From contig NZ_CP012358.1 in the NCBI RefSeq assembly GCF_001267175.1, positions 1,404,501 through 1,468,500 of the forward strand: a stretch of DNA of 64,000 bases, given 5' to 3'. Source of the stretch: Thiopseudomonas alkaliphila (GTDB taxonomy: Bacteria; Pseudomonadota; Gammaproteobacteria; Pseudomonadales; Pseudomonadaceae). The position numbers and the translations under genes were made by a program. Of the stretch, positions 39,232-49,076 are shown piece after piece (within the stretch, counting starts at the first letter, position 1; each line of letters opens with the position of its first letter). The notes beneath the pieces are model-generated. The model did no database searches, was not told the origin of the DNA, and saw nothing but the letters and a program-made list of their open reading frames with translations.

Positions 39232-41550
39232 TTGATTAATCTAATAAAATTTATTTTTTGGTCCACTACTAGCGTGCTTGGCAGCCTAGTCGCTCTATTC
39301 ACCGGGGCTTATTTATATTTAAGCCCTCACCTGCCATCTGCAGAAGCTTTACGTAGCATGGAATTGCAAATGCCCCTCCGTATTTACAGCCAGGATGACA
39401 AACTTATTGCTGAGTATGGTGAAATGCGTAGGACTCCCATTAACTTCAATCTTATTCCAGAAAAGTTTATTCAGGCTCTACTGGCTGCCGAAGACGATAA
39501 CTTTAAAACTCACTCTGGCGTTGATTTTATTAGCTTAATGCGTGCAGTTTCAGAGTTGATTAAAACCGGGCGTATTCAAAGTGGTGGTAGCACCATTACC
39601 ATGCAGGTGGCGAAAAACTTTTTCTTGACCAGTGAAAAAAGTTTCACTCGCAAAGCCAATGAAATTTTATTAGCTTTGCAAATTGAACGTGAGCTCAGTA
39701 AAGATGAAATTTTAGAGCTATATGTCAATAAAATTTATTTAGGTAACCGTGCTTACGGTATTGAAGCAGCAGCCCAGATCTATTATGGCAAATCCATTGG
39801 CGAGCTTAGCATTGCCCAATTAGCCATGATTGCTGGCTTACCTAAAGCGCCCTCTCGCTACAATCCTATTGCTAATGAAGCGCGCAGTATGATTAGACGC
39901 GACTGGATCTTAGGCCGCATGTACAAACTCAATTACATCACCGAAGCCGAATATTCTACCGCGCTTGCCGAGCCACAAACGGCCAAGCTCCATATTGCCC
40001 AGCCTGAATTTCAGGCGCCGTATGTTGCTGAAATGGCCCGTGCAGAAATGGTCGAGCGCTATGGCGGCGAAGCCTACACTGCTGGTTTTACGGTTAAAAC
40101 CAGCATTGACTCACAGCTACAACAATACGCTAACTCAAGTTTACAAACAGGCCTACTAAACTACGAATATCGCCATGGATTTCGCGGCCCTGTAAAATCC
40201 TTTGCTAAGTATCCAGAAGAGCAATGGCAAAAGTTGCTGCACAATGAGCCTGATTTACATCCCCTAAAAATAGCTGTAGTGACTAAAGTAGACCAACAGT
40301 CTGCTCAAGTACTGCTACGCAATAAGGCAGCTGCAACTCTTAATTGGCAAGATATGCGCTGGGCGAGAAAATTTATTAATGTTAACAGTCAAGCCGCTAA
40401 CCCACGGACAGCACGGGATATTATGCAACCCGGAGATCTTGTTTATGTACAACAAAAGACAGATGGGCAATACCGCCTTGCACAAGCGCCCGAAGTACAA
40501 GGTGCTTTAGTCTCTCTAGACCCTCGGTCTGGCGCAATCGTAGCTATTACCGGAGGGTTTTCTTTTGAACAAAGTAAATACAACCGTGCTGTCCAAGCTA
40601 AACGTCAAGTCGGTTCAAGCTTCAAACCTTTTATTTATAGTGCGGCCTTAGATAAAGGTTACACAGCCGCTAGTATTTTTGCCGACACTCCCACTACCTT
40701 TCCTGCATCGCGCTATGGAAAAGCCTGGACACCAAACAACTCAGACCGCTCTTTTCTCGGTAATATAAGCCTGCGTACAGCGCTCTATCGCTCAAGAAAT
40801 ATTGCCGCTGCCAAAGTGCTTGAGGCCATTGGCATAGACTATGCCGTAGATTATATAAGTCAGTTCGGCTTTCCTGCCGACGAGTTACCGCGTCACCTCC
40901 CCCTAGCTTTAGGTAGTGCTGATTTTACTCCTCTCGAAGTAACTACAGGCTGGGCCACTTTTGCTAATGGTGGCTACAAAATTACTCCCTATATCGTGGA
41001 TGAAATCTACGATCGGAACGGTGTTTTAGTCAGCAAGACTCAAGCGGCCGTCACCCCCGACTCTCCACGCTATCAAACTGATAATGCCCAGCCAGCACCG
41101 CAAATTATTGATAGTCGCACAGCTTTTATTATGACCGATATTTTGCAAGATGTGATTCGACGCGGCACCGCTTCGCGAGCAAAATCTTTAGGCCGCTCAG
41201 ATCTTGCTGGTAAAACCGGCACGACTAACTCCGCTAAAGATACATGGTTTGTTGGCTATAATCGGCAATATGTCACCACTGTTTGGACCGGATATGACCA
41301 ACCTAAAAGCTTAGGTCGGCGCGAGTTTGGCAGTACCTTTGCGCTACCCATTTGGATTAACTACATGGCCCAAGCTTTACGTGATCAGCCTGCTCAACCT
41401 ATTCTGCGCCCTGAGGGACTACAACAAGTGCGAATAAACGCCCAAGGATTACGCTCAGATAGCGGCAGTAACGAATACTTTAAACAAGAAGACACCTTGC
41501 CACCCTTTGCCACTGAGTACTATTACGAAACCCCAATGGACTTTTTCTAA
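39232..41550 (+). CDS. mrcA: Penicillin-binding protein 1A
   Basis: Bifunctional class A PBP (ponA of pseudomonads) for peptidoglycan synthesis. 772 residues: N-terminal helix (about 5-30), GT51 domain with AAEDDNFKTHSGVD and GGSTITMQVAKN, an OB-like insert, and the transpeptidase domain with SFK in QVGSSFKPFIY, SRN in YRSRNIAAAK and KTG in AGKTGTTNSAKDTW. The start is a TTG with only a weak ribosome site, chosen because the N-terminus then matches PonA (MxxLIKFxFW). Divergent from the pilM remnant, as in Pseudomonas. Confidence 0.95.
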   Translation: MINLIKFIFWSTTSVLGSLVALFTGAYLYLSPHLPSAEALRSMELQMPLRIYSQDDKLIAEYGEMRRTPINFNLIPEKFIQALLAAEDDNFKTHSGVDFISLMRAVSELIKTGRIQSGGSTITMQVAKNFFLTSEKSFTRKANEILLALQIERELSKDEILELYVNKIYLGNRAYGIEAAAQIYYGKSIGELSIAQLAMIAGLPKAPSRYNPIANEARSMIRRDWILGRMYKLNYITEAEYSTALAEPQTAKLHIAQPEFQAPYVAEMARAEMVERYGGEAYTAGFTVKTSIDSQLQQYANSSLQTGLLNYEYRHGFRGPVKSFAKYPEEQWQKLLHNEPDLHPLKIAVVTKVDQQSAQVLLRNKAAATLNWQDMRWARKFINVNSQAANPRTARDIMQPGDLVYVQQKTDGQYRLAQAPEVQGALVSLDPRSGAIVAITGGFSFEQSKYNRAVQAKRQVGSSFKPFIYSAALDKGYTAASIFADTPTTFPASRYGKAWTPNNSDRSFLGNISLRTALYRSRNIAAAKVLEAIGIDYAVDYISQFGFPADELPRHLPLALGSADFTPLEVTTGWATFANGGYKITPYIVDEIYDRNGVLVSKTQAAVTPDSPRYQTDNAQPAPQIIDSRTAFIMTDILQDVIRRGTASRAKSLGRSDLAGKTGTTNSAKDTWFVGYNRQYVTTVWTGYDQPKSLGRREFGSTFALPIWINYMAQALRDQPAQPILRPEGLQQVRINAQGLRSDSGSNEYFKQEDTLPPFATEYYYETPMDFF

Positions 41551-41572
41551 TTAGGTACGCACTACTCGCAAT

Positions 41573-41601
41573 AAAAATGCCCGCAATCAGCGGGCATTTT
41601 T
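41573..41601. terminator. Bidirectional terminator between mrcA and maeB
   Basis: A 12-bp stem (41573-41584 with 41590-41601) with A run and T run at either side, between convergent genes. Confidence 0.9.
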
Positions 41602-41629
41602 ATACTTCAAATTATTAAGCGACTAATAA

Positions 41630-42898
41630 CTAGCCATTAAATACTTCGTCAACTGAGGTCAGTGGGTAATGCTTTGGATAGGGTTTAGTTGCTACGCCGC
41701 TATCAATAGCTGCTTTAGCTACAGCATCAGGCACTAAATTAATTAAACGTGCGTCCATTGGCTTAGGAATAATATAGTCACGACCAAAGCTTAAGTCTGA
41801 CAAGCCGTAGGCTTCACACACTTCTTTAGGCACGGGCATTTTAGCTAAATCTGCTAAAGCATGTACTGCAGCTACTTTCATTTCTTCGTTAATACGTGTA
41901 GCACGCACATCCAATGCACCACGGAAAATGAATGGGAAACCTAAAACGTTATTCACCTGGTTGGGGTAGTCCGAGCGACCCGTTGCCATAATTACATCTG
42001 GACGCGTTTGGTGTGCTAGCTCTGGGCTAATTTCCGGATCAGGGTTTGAGCAAGCAAACACAATCGGATTTTCTGCCATTAGCGCCAAGTTTTCTGGGGA
42101 TAGTAAATTAGCGCCCGACAAACCAACAAACACATCAGCACCAGTAATGGCATCAGTTAAAGTGCGCTTATCGGTTTCATGGGCAAATGCTGCTTTGTAC
42201 TGATTCAGATCGTCACGCCCAGAGTGGATCACTCCCTTGCGATCGATCATAAAAATATTTTCAACTTTAGCGCCCATACTGATTAACAGTTTCATACAAG
42301 CTGTAGCAGCAGCACCAGCGCCTAAGCAAACAATTTTTGCTTCTTCTAGCGTTTTACCTGCAATTTCTAAGGCATTGATCATTCCAGCGGCAGTAACAAT
42401 CGCAGTGCCGTGCTGATCATCATGGAAGACTGGAATATCACACTGCTCAATCAAAGCACGTTCAATTTCAAAACATTCAGGGGCTTTAATATCTTCAAGG
42501 TTAATGCCACCAAAAGTAATCGAAATACGCTTAACCGTATCAATAAACGCCTGCGGACTTTCTGCATCGATTTCAATATCGAATACATCAACCCCTGCAA
42601 AGCGCTTGAAAAGTACACCTTTACCTTCCATTACTGGCTTAGAGGCTAAAGGCCCTAGGTTACCTAGACCCAAAATAGCTGTACCATCTGAGATCACCGC
42701 GACAAGGTTTCCTTTGCCCGTGTATTGGTAAGCAAGCTCTGCATCACGTGCAATTTCACGGACCGGCTCAGCCACACCAGGGCTGTACGCTAGCGCTAAG
42801 TCACGCGCAGTAGCTGTAGGTTTTGTCAACTCGACACTTAACTTGCCTGGACGAGGCTCAGCATGGTATTCGAGAGCGGCTGTTTTTAAATCAGACAT
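41630..42898 (-). CDS. maeB: Malic enzyme (NAD(P)-dependent, short form)
   Basis: Oxidative decarboxylation of malate to pyruvate. 422 residues, the short form without a C-terminal phosphotransacetylase-like domain. Motifs: TKPTATARDLALAYSPGVAE, NLVAVISDGTAILGLGNLG, the substrate/metal block FHDDQHGTAIVTAAG, and the dinucleotide fold IVCLGAGAAATACMKLL. Cofactor preference cannot be fixed from this. Same neighbour relation to ponA as in Pseudomonas. Confidence 0.94.
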   Translation of the reverse strand: MSDLKTAALEYHAEPRPGKLSVELTKPTATARDLALAYSPGVAEPVREIARDAELAYQYTGKGNLVAVISDGTAILGLGNLGPLASKPVMEGKGVLFKRFAGVDVFDIEIDAESPQAFIDTVKRISITFGGINLEDIKAPECFEIERALIEQCDIPVFHDDQHGTAIVTAAGMINALEIAGKTLEEAKIVCLGAGAAATACMKLLISMGAKVENIFMIDRKGVIHSGRDDLNQYKAAFAHETDKRTLTDAITGADVFVGLSGANLLSPENLALMAENPIVFACSNPDPEISPELAHQTRPDVIMATGRSDYPNQVNNVLGFPFIFRGALDVRATRINEEMKVAAVHALADLAKMPVPKEVCEAYGLSDLSFGRDYIIPKPMDARLINLVPDAVAKAAIDSGVATKPYPKHYPLTSVDEVFNG

Positions 42899-43346
42899 AT
42901 TGGCTATTCCGCTAAAAATAATGAACTAATAAGCCATTGAGCATACTCAAGAACCCGCCATGTCACAAGACACAAGTCAGTTTAGCCCTAGCATCTAAAA
43001 AGATTGCACTTTTATTCTAAAAAACAAACAAAACCAAGAATATTTAACCTTAAAAATAGTAAATAACAGCATTTAAGCTCGAGTTATATTTTACGCACCT
43101 AAAGTGACTGAACAGCAACTCATAAACAACCGATAGTTTTTAATTTTTGCTAACTCTATTGAAGCTAAGCAACGGACCTCTTAGCTTCTGCCCTACAGAA
43201 TCAATTGTTTACGCGACCTAAACATACAAACCACTAAAGTTATCTAATCTGCTCAGATGTATCCTTACAAGACGCCTCAAACAATAGGCATAAAAAAAGC
43301 GCTCATCAAGAGCGCTTTTTTAAATTGCATCGCAGTGCAGTAATAA
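42899..43346. other. Intergenic region without a gene; holds maeB promoter and rpmE terminator
   Basis: No supported reading frame. The part next to maeB must carry its promoter. The other end (43292-43321) is an 11-bp AT-flanked hairpin with the stem AGCGCT core, the rpmE terminator. The middle is AT-rich with no repeat I could see. Two genes usual here in P. aeruginosa are absent. Confidence 0.6.
43292..43321 (-). terminator. Rho-independent terminator after rpmE
   Basis: An 11-bp stem (aaaaaagcgct with agcgctttttt), A and T tracts on both sides, 26 bp after the rpmE stop. Confidence 0.88.
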
Positions 43347-43559
43347 TTACTTATTACCGAAGCCACCAAAACGCTGTTTGAAGCGATCAATACGACCACC
43401 CACATCCAATACTTTCTGCTTACCGGTGTAGAACGGGTGGCACTCAGAGCACACATCAATGTTGATGTCTTGGGCTAAAGTAGAACGTGTTTTAACAACG
43501 TTACCGCAGCTGCAAGTAGCGTTGATATCTGCGTAATTTGGGTGAATACCAGCTTTCAT
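43347..43559 (-). CDS. rpmE: Ribosomal protein L31, zinc-containing (C+) form
   Basis: 70-residue large-subunit protein. Four cysteines (Cys16, Cys18, Cys37, Cys40, in TCSCGN and [12 protein letters not shown]) form the zinc ribbon, so this is the C+ paralogue made under zinc sufficiency. No C- paralogue is in the window. Confidence 0.96.
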   Translation of the reverse strand: MKAGIHPNYADINATCSCGNVVKTRSTLAQDINIDVCSECHPFYTGKQKVLDVGGRIDRFKQRFGGFGNK

Positions 43560-43689
43560 GATGAATCCTCATTGTGTTCGTGCCGCCACCCAACACCATT
43601 GCTGAGTACCGCACGCAAAATATAGGGGCGAATAATATCAGAAGGTAGTAATTCTTGAAAACCTTTTTTTCAGTTACTTTAAACCCTTA

Positions 43690-43707
43690 GCGTCATCAAA
43701 CTGTCAC
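43690..43707 (+). promoter_or_regulatory. Putative PhoB box upstream of ppk
   Basis: GCGTCAT-CAAA-CTGTCAC, 12 of 14 consensus positions with the correct 4-base spacer, about 60 bp before the ppk ATG. It would place polyphosphate synthesis under phosphate starvation control together with pst. Confidence 0.6.
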
Positions 43708-43765
43708 ATCCAATACCTATCGTTTAATCTATTTTTATTGCTTATTAATCCTGCTGAGGTTTTTC

Positions 43766-45943
43766 ATGGAGACATCCCCCCCTAGCCCTGTGTCCGCTGC
43801 GAACGCAAACTCGGCACCGACTGTAGAAAAAACATTGCCGACGGCAATCTCACTGGAGCCAACAGAGATCAGTTTGGATGACAGCTCGCTCTACATTAAT
43901 CGTGAACTGTCCCAGTTACAGTTTAATATCCGTGTGCTAGAGCAAGCCCTTGATCTCAGTAACCCATTACTTGAACGATTAAAGTTTTTACTCATTTTCT
44001 CTAGCAATCTCGATGAGTTTTTTGAGATTCGGGTGGCTAACCTTAAGCAGCAAATCACTTTTTCTAGGGAGCGTGCCGATGCCGATGGCTTGCAACCTCA
44101 ACAAACGCTACAAAAAATAGCCGATATTGTGCATGAGCAAGTCAACCGCCAATATAAAATATTAAATGACATCCTATTGCCTGAATTGGCAAAACAGAAT
44201 ATTAAGTTTATTCGACGCCGATACTGGACACCTAAAATCAAAGAGTGGGTCAAGCAGTATTTTCACGAAGAAATTGAGCCAGTTATTACCCCCATAGGCC
44301 TTGATCCTACTCACCCTTTTCCGCTGTTAGTTAACAAAAGCCTAAACTTTATCGTTGAGTTAGAAGGTGTTGATGCCTTTGGCCGCGATTCTGGTTTAGC
44401 GATTATTCCAGCCCCTAGAATTTTACCTAGAATTATCCGCGTGCCTGAAGAGGTTGGTGGCCCAGGCGTTAATCATGTATTTTTATCATCGATGATCCAC
44501 GCCCATGCTGATGATTTATTCCATGGCATGAGTGTTCGTGGTTGTTATCAATTTCGTTTAACCCGTAATGCTGACCTCTCCCTTGAAGAAGATGTGGATG
44601 ATCTGGCTCGCGCCCTACGCGGTGAACTGTACTCACGTCGTTTTGGCGACGCGGTACGTTTAGAAGTGGCCGATAACTGTCCATCGCACCTAACTGAGTT
44701 TTTACTTAAGCAATTTAACTTAAATGAAAATGAGTTTTATCAAGTTAATGGCCCTGTTAACTTAACCCGTCTTTTTAGCGTCACTGGGCTAGACTCTCAT
44801 CCAGAATTACAGTTTCCTTCATTTACTCCTAGCACGCCCAAGCCCTTACAAAATAGCGAAAACTTATTTGCAGCAATTAGTAAACAAGATATGTTGCTGT
44901 ATCACCCCTTTGAATCCTTTACCCCGGTCGTGGATTTACTGCGCCGCGCAGCTAAAGATCCAAATGTGTTAGCCATTAAGCAAACCCTTTATCGCTCCGG
45001 TGCTAACTCAGAAATTGTCGATGCTTTAGTTGAAGCAGCACGTAACGGCAAAGAAGTAACAGTCGTCATTGAGCTGCGGGCCCGCTTTGATGAAGAGTCT
45101 AACTTAGCCTTAGCCAGCCGCTTACAGGCTGCAGGTGCGGTGGTGATTTATGGTGTGGTGGGCTTTAAAACACACGCCAAAATGCTGTTTATCTTACGCC
45201 GAGAAAATGATGAACTAGTGCGCTACGCGCATTTAGGCACAGGAAACTATCATGCCGGAAATGCTCGGCTCTACACTGACTATAGCTTGCTAACAGCTGA
45301 TCCTATTTTATGTGAGGACGTAGCCAAACTCTTCAATCAACTGATTGGTATGGGCAAAACACTGCGTATGACTAAACTCATGCACGCGCCCTTTACCCTT
45401 AGAAAAACCTTGCTCGATAATATCCAAAACGAGATCAATCAAGCCGAACAAGGTAAGCCCGCACGCATCGTGATTAAGGTTAACGCGCTAACCGATGCCA
45501 AGATGATCAAAGCCCTTTACCGTGCCAGCCAAGCTGGCGTTAAAGTCGATTTAATTGTCCGCGGCATGTGTTGCCTGCGCCCAGGAGTTGCAGGGGTATC
45601 ACACAATATTCAGGTACGCTCTATTATTGGACGCTTCTTAGAGCACAGTAGAGTTTGTTACTTTTTAAACAGTGGCGGTGAAGAAAAACTACTCCTCTCT
45701 AGCGCTGACTGGATGGAGCGTAATCTTGATCACCGTGTCGAAACCTGCTTTCCGCTGACTAACAAAAAACTTGTTAATCGTGTTAAAGCAGAACTAGAAA
45801 CGTACTTAAACGACAATACCCATGCCTGGATTTTACAAAGCGATGGTACTTACCAACTCACTCAGCCCAAACAAGAGCCACCGGTTTGGGCACAGGGGGT
45901 GATGCTGGAAAACTTAGCGCTACCGTTATTGGAAAGCTTATAA
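43766..45943 (+). CDS. ppk: Polyphosphate kinase 1
   Basis: Polymerises the gamma-phosphate of ATP into polyphosphate. 725 residues, PPK1 type: N-terminal helical domain ([19 protein letters not shown]), head domain, and two PLD-like catalytic domains. The second half has the conserved region around the active His ([34 protein letters not shown]) and [18 protein letters not shown] precedes the ATG. A PhoB box lies upstream. The exopolyphosphatase gene ppx, adjacent in P. aeruginosa, is not here. Confidence 0.96.
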   Translation: METSPPSPVSAANANSAPTVEKTLPTAISLEPTEISLDDSSLYINRELSQLQFNIRVLEQALDLSNPLLERLKFLLIFSSNLDEFFEIRVANLKQQITFSRERADADGLQPQQTLQKIADIVHEQVNRQYKILNDILLPELAKQNIKFIRRRYWTPKIKEWVKQYFHEEIEPVITPIGLDPTHPFPLLVNKSLNFIVELEGVDAFGRDSGLAIIPAPRILPRIIRVPEEVGGPGVNHVFLSSMIHAHADDLFHGMSVRGCYQFRLTRNADLSLEEDVDDLARALRGELYSRRFGDAVRLEVADNCPSHLTEFLLKQFNLNENEFYQVNGPVNLTRLFSVTGLDSHPELQFPSFTPSTPKPLQNSENLFAAISKQDMLLYHPFESFTPVVDLLRRAAKDPNVLAIKQTLYRSGANSEIVDALVEAARNGKEVTVVIELRARFDEESNLALASRLQAAGAVVIYGVVGFKTHAKMLFILRRENDELVRYAHLGTGNYHAGNARLYTDYSLLTADPILCEDVAKLFNQLIGMGKTLRMTKLMHAPFTLRKTLLDNIQNEINQAEQGKPARIVIKVNALTDAKMIKALYRASQAGVKVDLIVRGMCCLRPGVAGVSHNIQVRSIIGRFLEHSRVCYFLNSGGEEKLLLSSADWMERNLDHRVETCFPLTNKKLVNRVKAELETYLNDNTHAWILQSDGTYQLTQPKQEPPVWAQGVMLENLALPLLESL

Positions 45944-46045
45944 AACATCTGCAGCTTATTAGCAACCATACTGCACAACTCGCAAATTAGAGCGAGCTTG
46001 TAACTACTCCGTAAAATAATACTGATTACTCGTAATAATTTCAGG

Positions 46046-46072
46046 CAGCTGAAAAGCAGGGCTTTTCAGCTG
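46046..46072 (+). terminator. Hairpin terminator after ppk
   Basis: A 12-bp perfect stem (46046-46057 with 46061-46072), loop of 3, followed by GGGTTTATT, about 100 bp past the ppk stop. Confidence 0.7.
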
Positions 46073-46093
46073 GGTTTATTACTCTTATTCACA

Positions 46094-46337
46094 TCAATGC
46101 CATTTTGGGGTGAAAGCGTTAAAAGGTAAGTGTAACGTCAATAATGTGTCAAAGCTTACCGCCGAGTTGCAGGATGACCGACTCTGCACTTGAACAAAGG
46201 CAGGCTCAGACTGAGCCTGCAATAACTCACCACGACGTTTGCTAAAATAGGCAAGATTAAACTGAGCTTTGCCGAGCCTGCTCAAAGACTTCAATAAGCT
46301 ACAACCACTGCGCTGTGTTGCGATATTTACGACTCAT
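46094..46337 (-). pseudogene. Remnant of IS66-type TnpA accessory transposase gene
   Basis: From an ATG at 46337 the minus strand reads MSRKYRNTAQWL, then a TAG, then LIEVFEQ. In the next frame it continues SRLGKAQFNLAYFSKRRGEL and QSEPAFVQVQS to a stop at 46094. The order QW-LIE-FEQSGLSQ-F-KRR and EPAFVQV is that of IS66-family TnpA proteins. At least one nonsense codon and one frameshift are present. It marks the downstream boundary of the accessory cluster and suggests transposition shaped this region. Assignment is by remembered motif order only. Confidence 0.5.
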
Positions 46338-46403
46338 AGAAAACCCTACTTGAGAGCAATGATATCTTTCGGGAGGATTTCCGCAGGAGGCAGCAAATTC
46401 AAT

Positions 46404-46799
46404 TTAGACTTTTTTATCTCTTTCGATAATTTGCAATATATTTTCAACTGAATTTTCAACAAACTCCTTTGGACGTATTGCTCTATCATCTACATAGAAA
46501 CCATTTCTTCCACACCAGGGTTTACCAAAATGTATCTCATCATATGGAATTTCATTGTCCTCTAACCAATCAAATAATAAAGGAGCTACATTTTTAATTA
46601 GTACACCTGTATTACCTTCTGAAGATCTCATACCTCGACTAGTAAAGAGGATGATCCAGTAACCTTTACTCTTGAGCTCGATTAATTTATTTTTAACAGG
46701 TATCGCCACTGGTAGAGATCTGTAATCAGTAGTTTCAGAACTCTCACTAGTTATAGTGTTATCAATATCACACACTATTACTTTATCTTCTTTTATCAT
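46404..46799 (-). CDS. HAD-superfamily phosphatase, capsule-type (EcbF/BcbF-like)
   Basis: A 131-residue HAD hydrolase. Motif I is VIVCDIDNTIT with Asp11 and Asp13, motif II is LFTSRG, Lys lies in HFGKPWCGRNG and the acidic motif is YVDDRAIRP. This matches the small phosphatases found in Pasteurella and E. coli capsule loci (EcbF/BcbF family), which are thought to dephosphorylate a sugar intermediate. Last gene of the five-gene unit; 15 bp after the 491-aa gene. AT-rich like its neighbours. Confidence 0.75.
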   Translation of the reverse strand: MIKEDKVIVCDIDNTITSESSETTDYRSLPVAIPVKNKLIELKSKGYWIILFTSRGMRSSEGNTGVLIKNVAPLLFDWLEDNEIPYDEIHFGKPWCGRNGFYVDDRAIRPKEFVENSVENILQIIERDKKV

Positions 46800-46814
46800 T
46801 TCAAAATAAACCTA

Positions 46815-48290
46815 CTATTTAACTCTAATTGAAAATGAAAACATGCAATTGGGTGTAAATGGAATGCCAAAATAACGTGTTTTTTTAGACTCTTTTTTAG
46901 GTAAGCTATAAATACTAAAAGGCTTAAGAAGAGGCGACCCAAATGAATTCTCTGTTGCTTGAGCTCTTTTATATTTTCCATCTAGTTCAAACATTCCGAA
47001 ATTTAAAAACATACTATTAGAGTTAAAATCACTCTTTTTACCATCTTCATTAATCCAGTCAGTAAGCCACAGCTCAGTTGTATTATTTGGGACTGGCAAA
47101 TAGAGAACAGCATAAAAATTCAATTTAAAATAGTTAGATTCATTCAATGTATTCAGAAGTTCACTCGTTGTTGAAGATATCTGTACTCTATCACGCTCAA
47201 TATTAATACTTAGCTTAGTTTGAAACCCCTCATCTAAAGCTTCAAAATATATATAAGGTGAAATACCCATAACATCATCATTTAGGCGCAAAATTTTTCT
47301 TTTAAAATCAGAGTGTATTTTTTGCTCCCAGGTATAGTTCCCAAGATATAACACTTTAGAAGGTATATCTATATCATCTAAAAATGAGCGTCCTAAACCG
47401 ATTCGCTCAATAGTGCCAGCATTCTTAACTCGTGGCTCACTATAAAACTTATTAAAAACGCTATTCAAACTATTATCAGAGACAGATGCTGACACTAGAT
47501 TTTCTTCGTCTCTTTCAAACCATTTATATATACATATATGTTTTTCGAATGAGTCGTCCATCCAAATATCGTATATACCTGCAAATTGCCGACCTTGCTT
47601 ATATTTTGACCATCGAACAAAGCCAATGTTCGTTGATTCACATTTAGCCTCAGCTAAAGCTGGAAGTGGCAAAACCTCTTCTAGACAAATATGTCTTTTA
47701 AGACTATGACTTGAATAATCTAAAGCAATAAATTTTTTTTCAATTGCTTCCCACCCTCCTGACCATGAAGTAAACCCTTCTATCTGTAAATGCCTATATT
47801 CTTCTCCAAAAGCTTCTAAAAATGACTTATTAGCCTTAATTGTACTATACTGCCAGCCAGTACACTTCGATATATTCTGCAAGGGCTTTACAGTCATAGT
47901 ATCTAAAATACTTTTTTTATCATAAGCTCTGAAAAATAGTGAATTGGAAGCAACCGTAATAAAAACAAATGCTTTTGCGTCAGGACCTAATATGTCTTTT
48001 GCAAGCCTCCAATTCTGAATGTGGCCTTTAAGTAAAGTCTCACCATGGGCTTTCCTAGCTTGCCCTTTAGTAATAGTAATATTGCTATTACTACTTTCAG
48101 TACTCAGCTTAAATTTCTCTATATCAGGGTTAGTGCTATTAACAATTAAAAAGTCTTCTTTATGTGAAAAAAGCCTAAAATTATTAATAAACATCTCCAA
48201 GGCTTCAAGAGATTCTGCATGCAATAACGAGAATACAAAAACAGGGGGGGGCATCTTGGGTTCTTCTACATCACTGGCCTTACTTAACAT
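46815..48290 (-). CDS. Unknown protein in surface-polymer cluster (491 aa)
   Basis: I do not recognise this protein. It is soluble by inspection, with no signal peptide or membrane helix. The N-terminal half (about 15-250) has an alternating alpha/beta pattern: PVFVFSLLHAESLEALEMFI, then AHGETLLKGHIQNWRLAKDI, FVFITVASNSLFFR, and a conserved-looking GFTSWSGGWEAIEKKF. The shape (a His-containing opening strand, then a loop ending in an FFR motif) is weakly reminiscent of Core-2/I-branching (GT14) glycosyltransferases, but I would not call it. The C-terminal half (about 290-490) is beta-rich (YFEALDEGFQTKLSINIERD, YAVLYLPVPNNTTELWLTDW). A GAGGAA motif precedes the ATG at 48290. Confidence 0.7.
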   Translation of the reverse strand: MLSKASDVEEPKMPPPVFVFSLLHAESLEALEMFINNFRLFSHKEDFLIVNSTNPDIEKFKLSTESSNSNITITKGQARKAHGETLLKGHIQNWRLAKDILGPDAKAFVFITVASNSLFFRAYDKKSILDTMTVKPLQNISKCTGWQYSTIKANKSFLEAFGEEYRHLQIEGFTSWSGGWEAIEKKFIALDYSSHSLKRHICLEEVLPLPALAEAKCESTNIGFVRWSKYKQGRQFAGIYDIWMDDSFEKHICIYKWFERDEENLVSASVSDNSLNSVFNKFYSEPRVKNAGTIERIGLGRSFLDDIDIPSKVLYLGNYTWEQKIHSDFKRKILRLNDDVMGISPYIYFEALDEGFQTKLSINIERDRVQISSTTSELLNTLNESNYFKLNFYAVLYLPVPNNTTELWLTDWINEDGKKSDFNSNSMFLNFGMFELDGKYKRAQATENSFGSPLLKPFSIYSLPKKESKKTRYFGIPFTPNCMFSFSIRVK

Positions 48291-48334
48291 TACTTAATTC
48301 CTCAGTGTCGACAATCAAAAAAACAATATGTTAG

Positions 48335-49072
48335 CTATACTGCCCCAAGCGGTGGTACTGCATGAGAATCAAAAATTTTAACTTCTGAAGGAGTGCCTAA
48401 TATATGGACATTTATCGAACTAAGTTTTGGCGCTAAGACTTTATTTTCTCTCTCAATCAACAGTTGATACATGGGAGCTATGTACCGCTCACCTTGAACT
48501 TCTAAACTTTTATCATCTAAAAAGGCTTGTTTATAAATCTCTCGAAAAAGTAATGCTGTTTCAAATCCGTACATTCCCACTGTAGCCCAACTTGAAATAA
48601 CTTTTTTTTCTGCAATTTCTAATACTGCGCCGCTATCATCATAGCGTACAAAGCTCATACTAGGATTTTCTGATTTAAAAACATGTAAACAGCCTTGCCC
48701 ATCTTCAATATCATAAGGAGAAAATCCTTCAGATACGTAAGTATCAATATTAAATATCCAAAGAGACTCTTCCTGATTAGCATATTTTAAACAATCATAA
48801 GCTGTCTCAGCTTGACCTTTACTCACCTCCTTTCGAGTGTGAATAATAAAGTCCTGGATTCCTAAAGCTTTAGCTTTTTCAGAAATAAAATTTCTATCAT
48901 GCTGTTCCAGACAGGCAAAGATAAATCTTTGACAATTAAAAAATTTTTTGAGAGATAGTAAAGACCATTCAAATAGAGTTTTTTTATTTGCCATCACCCT
49001 ATATTTTGGTACTGTATAACCCTGTTCGGTAAATCGGCTACCTGCTCCCGCCATAGTAATAATAACGCTCAC
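48335..49072 (-). CDS. Sugar-phosphate-type nucleotidyltransferase
   Basis: A 245-residue NTP-transferase-family enzyme. The N-terminus IITMAGAGSRFTEQGYTVPK contains the GxGxR(F) nucleotide-binding loop and the P-K motif (Lys23), and FNIDTYV near residue 105 holds the metal-binding Asp. The EIAEKKVISSWATVGMYGF segment near residue 157 parallels sugar-binding motifs of glucose-1-phosphate thymidylyl/uridylyl transferases. It could activate a sugar or an alcohol phosphate. Only 4 bp separate it from the upstream fusion gene, so co-translation is likely. Confidence 0.82.
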   Translation of the reverse strand: MSVIITMAGAGSRFTEQGYTVPKYRVMANKKTLFEWSLLSLKKFFNCQRFIFACLEQHDRNFISEKAKALGIQDFIIHTRKEVSKGQAETAYDCLKYANQEESLWIFNIDTYVSEGFSPYDIEDGQGCLHVFKSENPSMSFVRYDDSGAVLEIAEKKVISSWATVGMYGFETALLFREIYKQAFLDDKSLEVQGERYIAPMYQLLIERENKVLAPKLSSINVHILGTPSEVKIFDSHAVPPLGAV

Positions 49073-49076
49073 CAGC

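Noticed and set aside
39096..39302. Minus-strand small frame overlapping the mrcA start
   Set aside because: It runs antisense to the PBP1A N-terminus and has no coding character; a shadow frame.
46094..46294. Open 66-codon minus-strand frame as a functional small gene
   Set aside because: It has no ribosome site of its own and reads as the second half of a frameshifted IS66-type TnpA relic.
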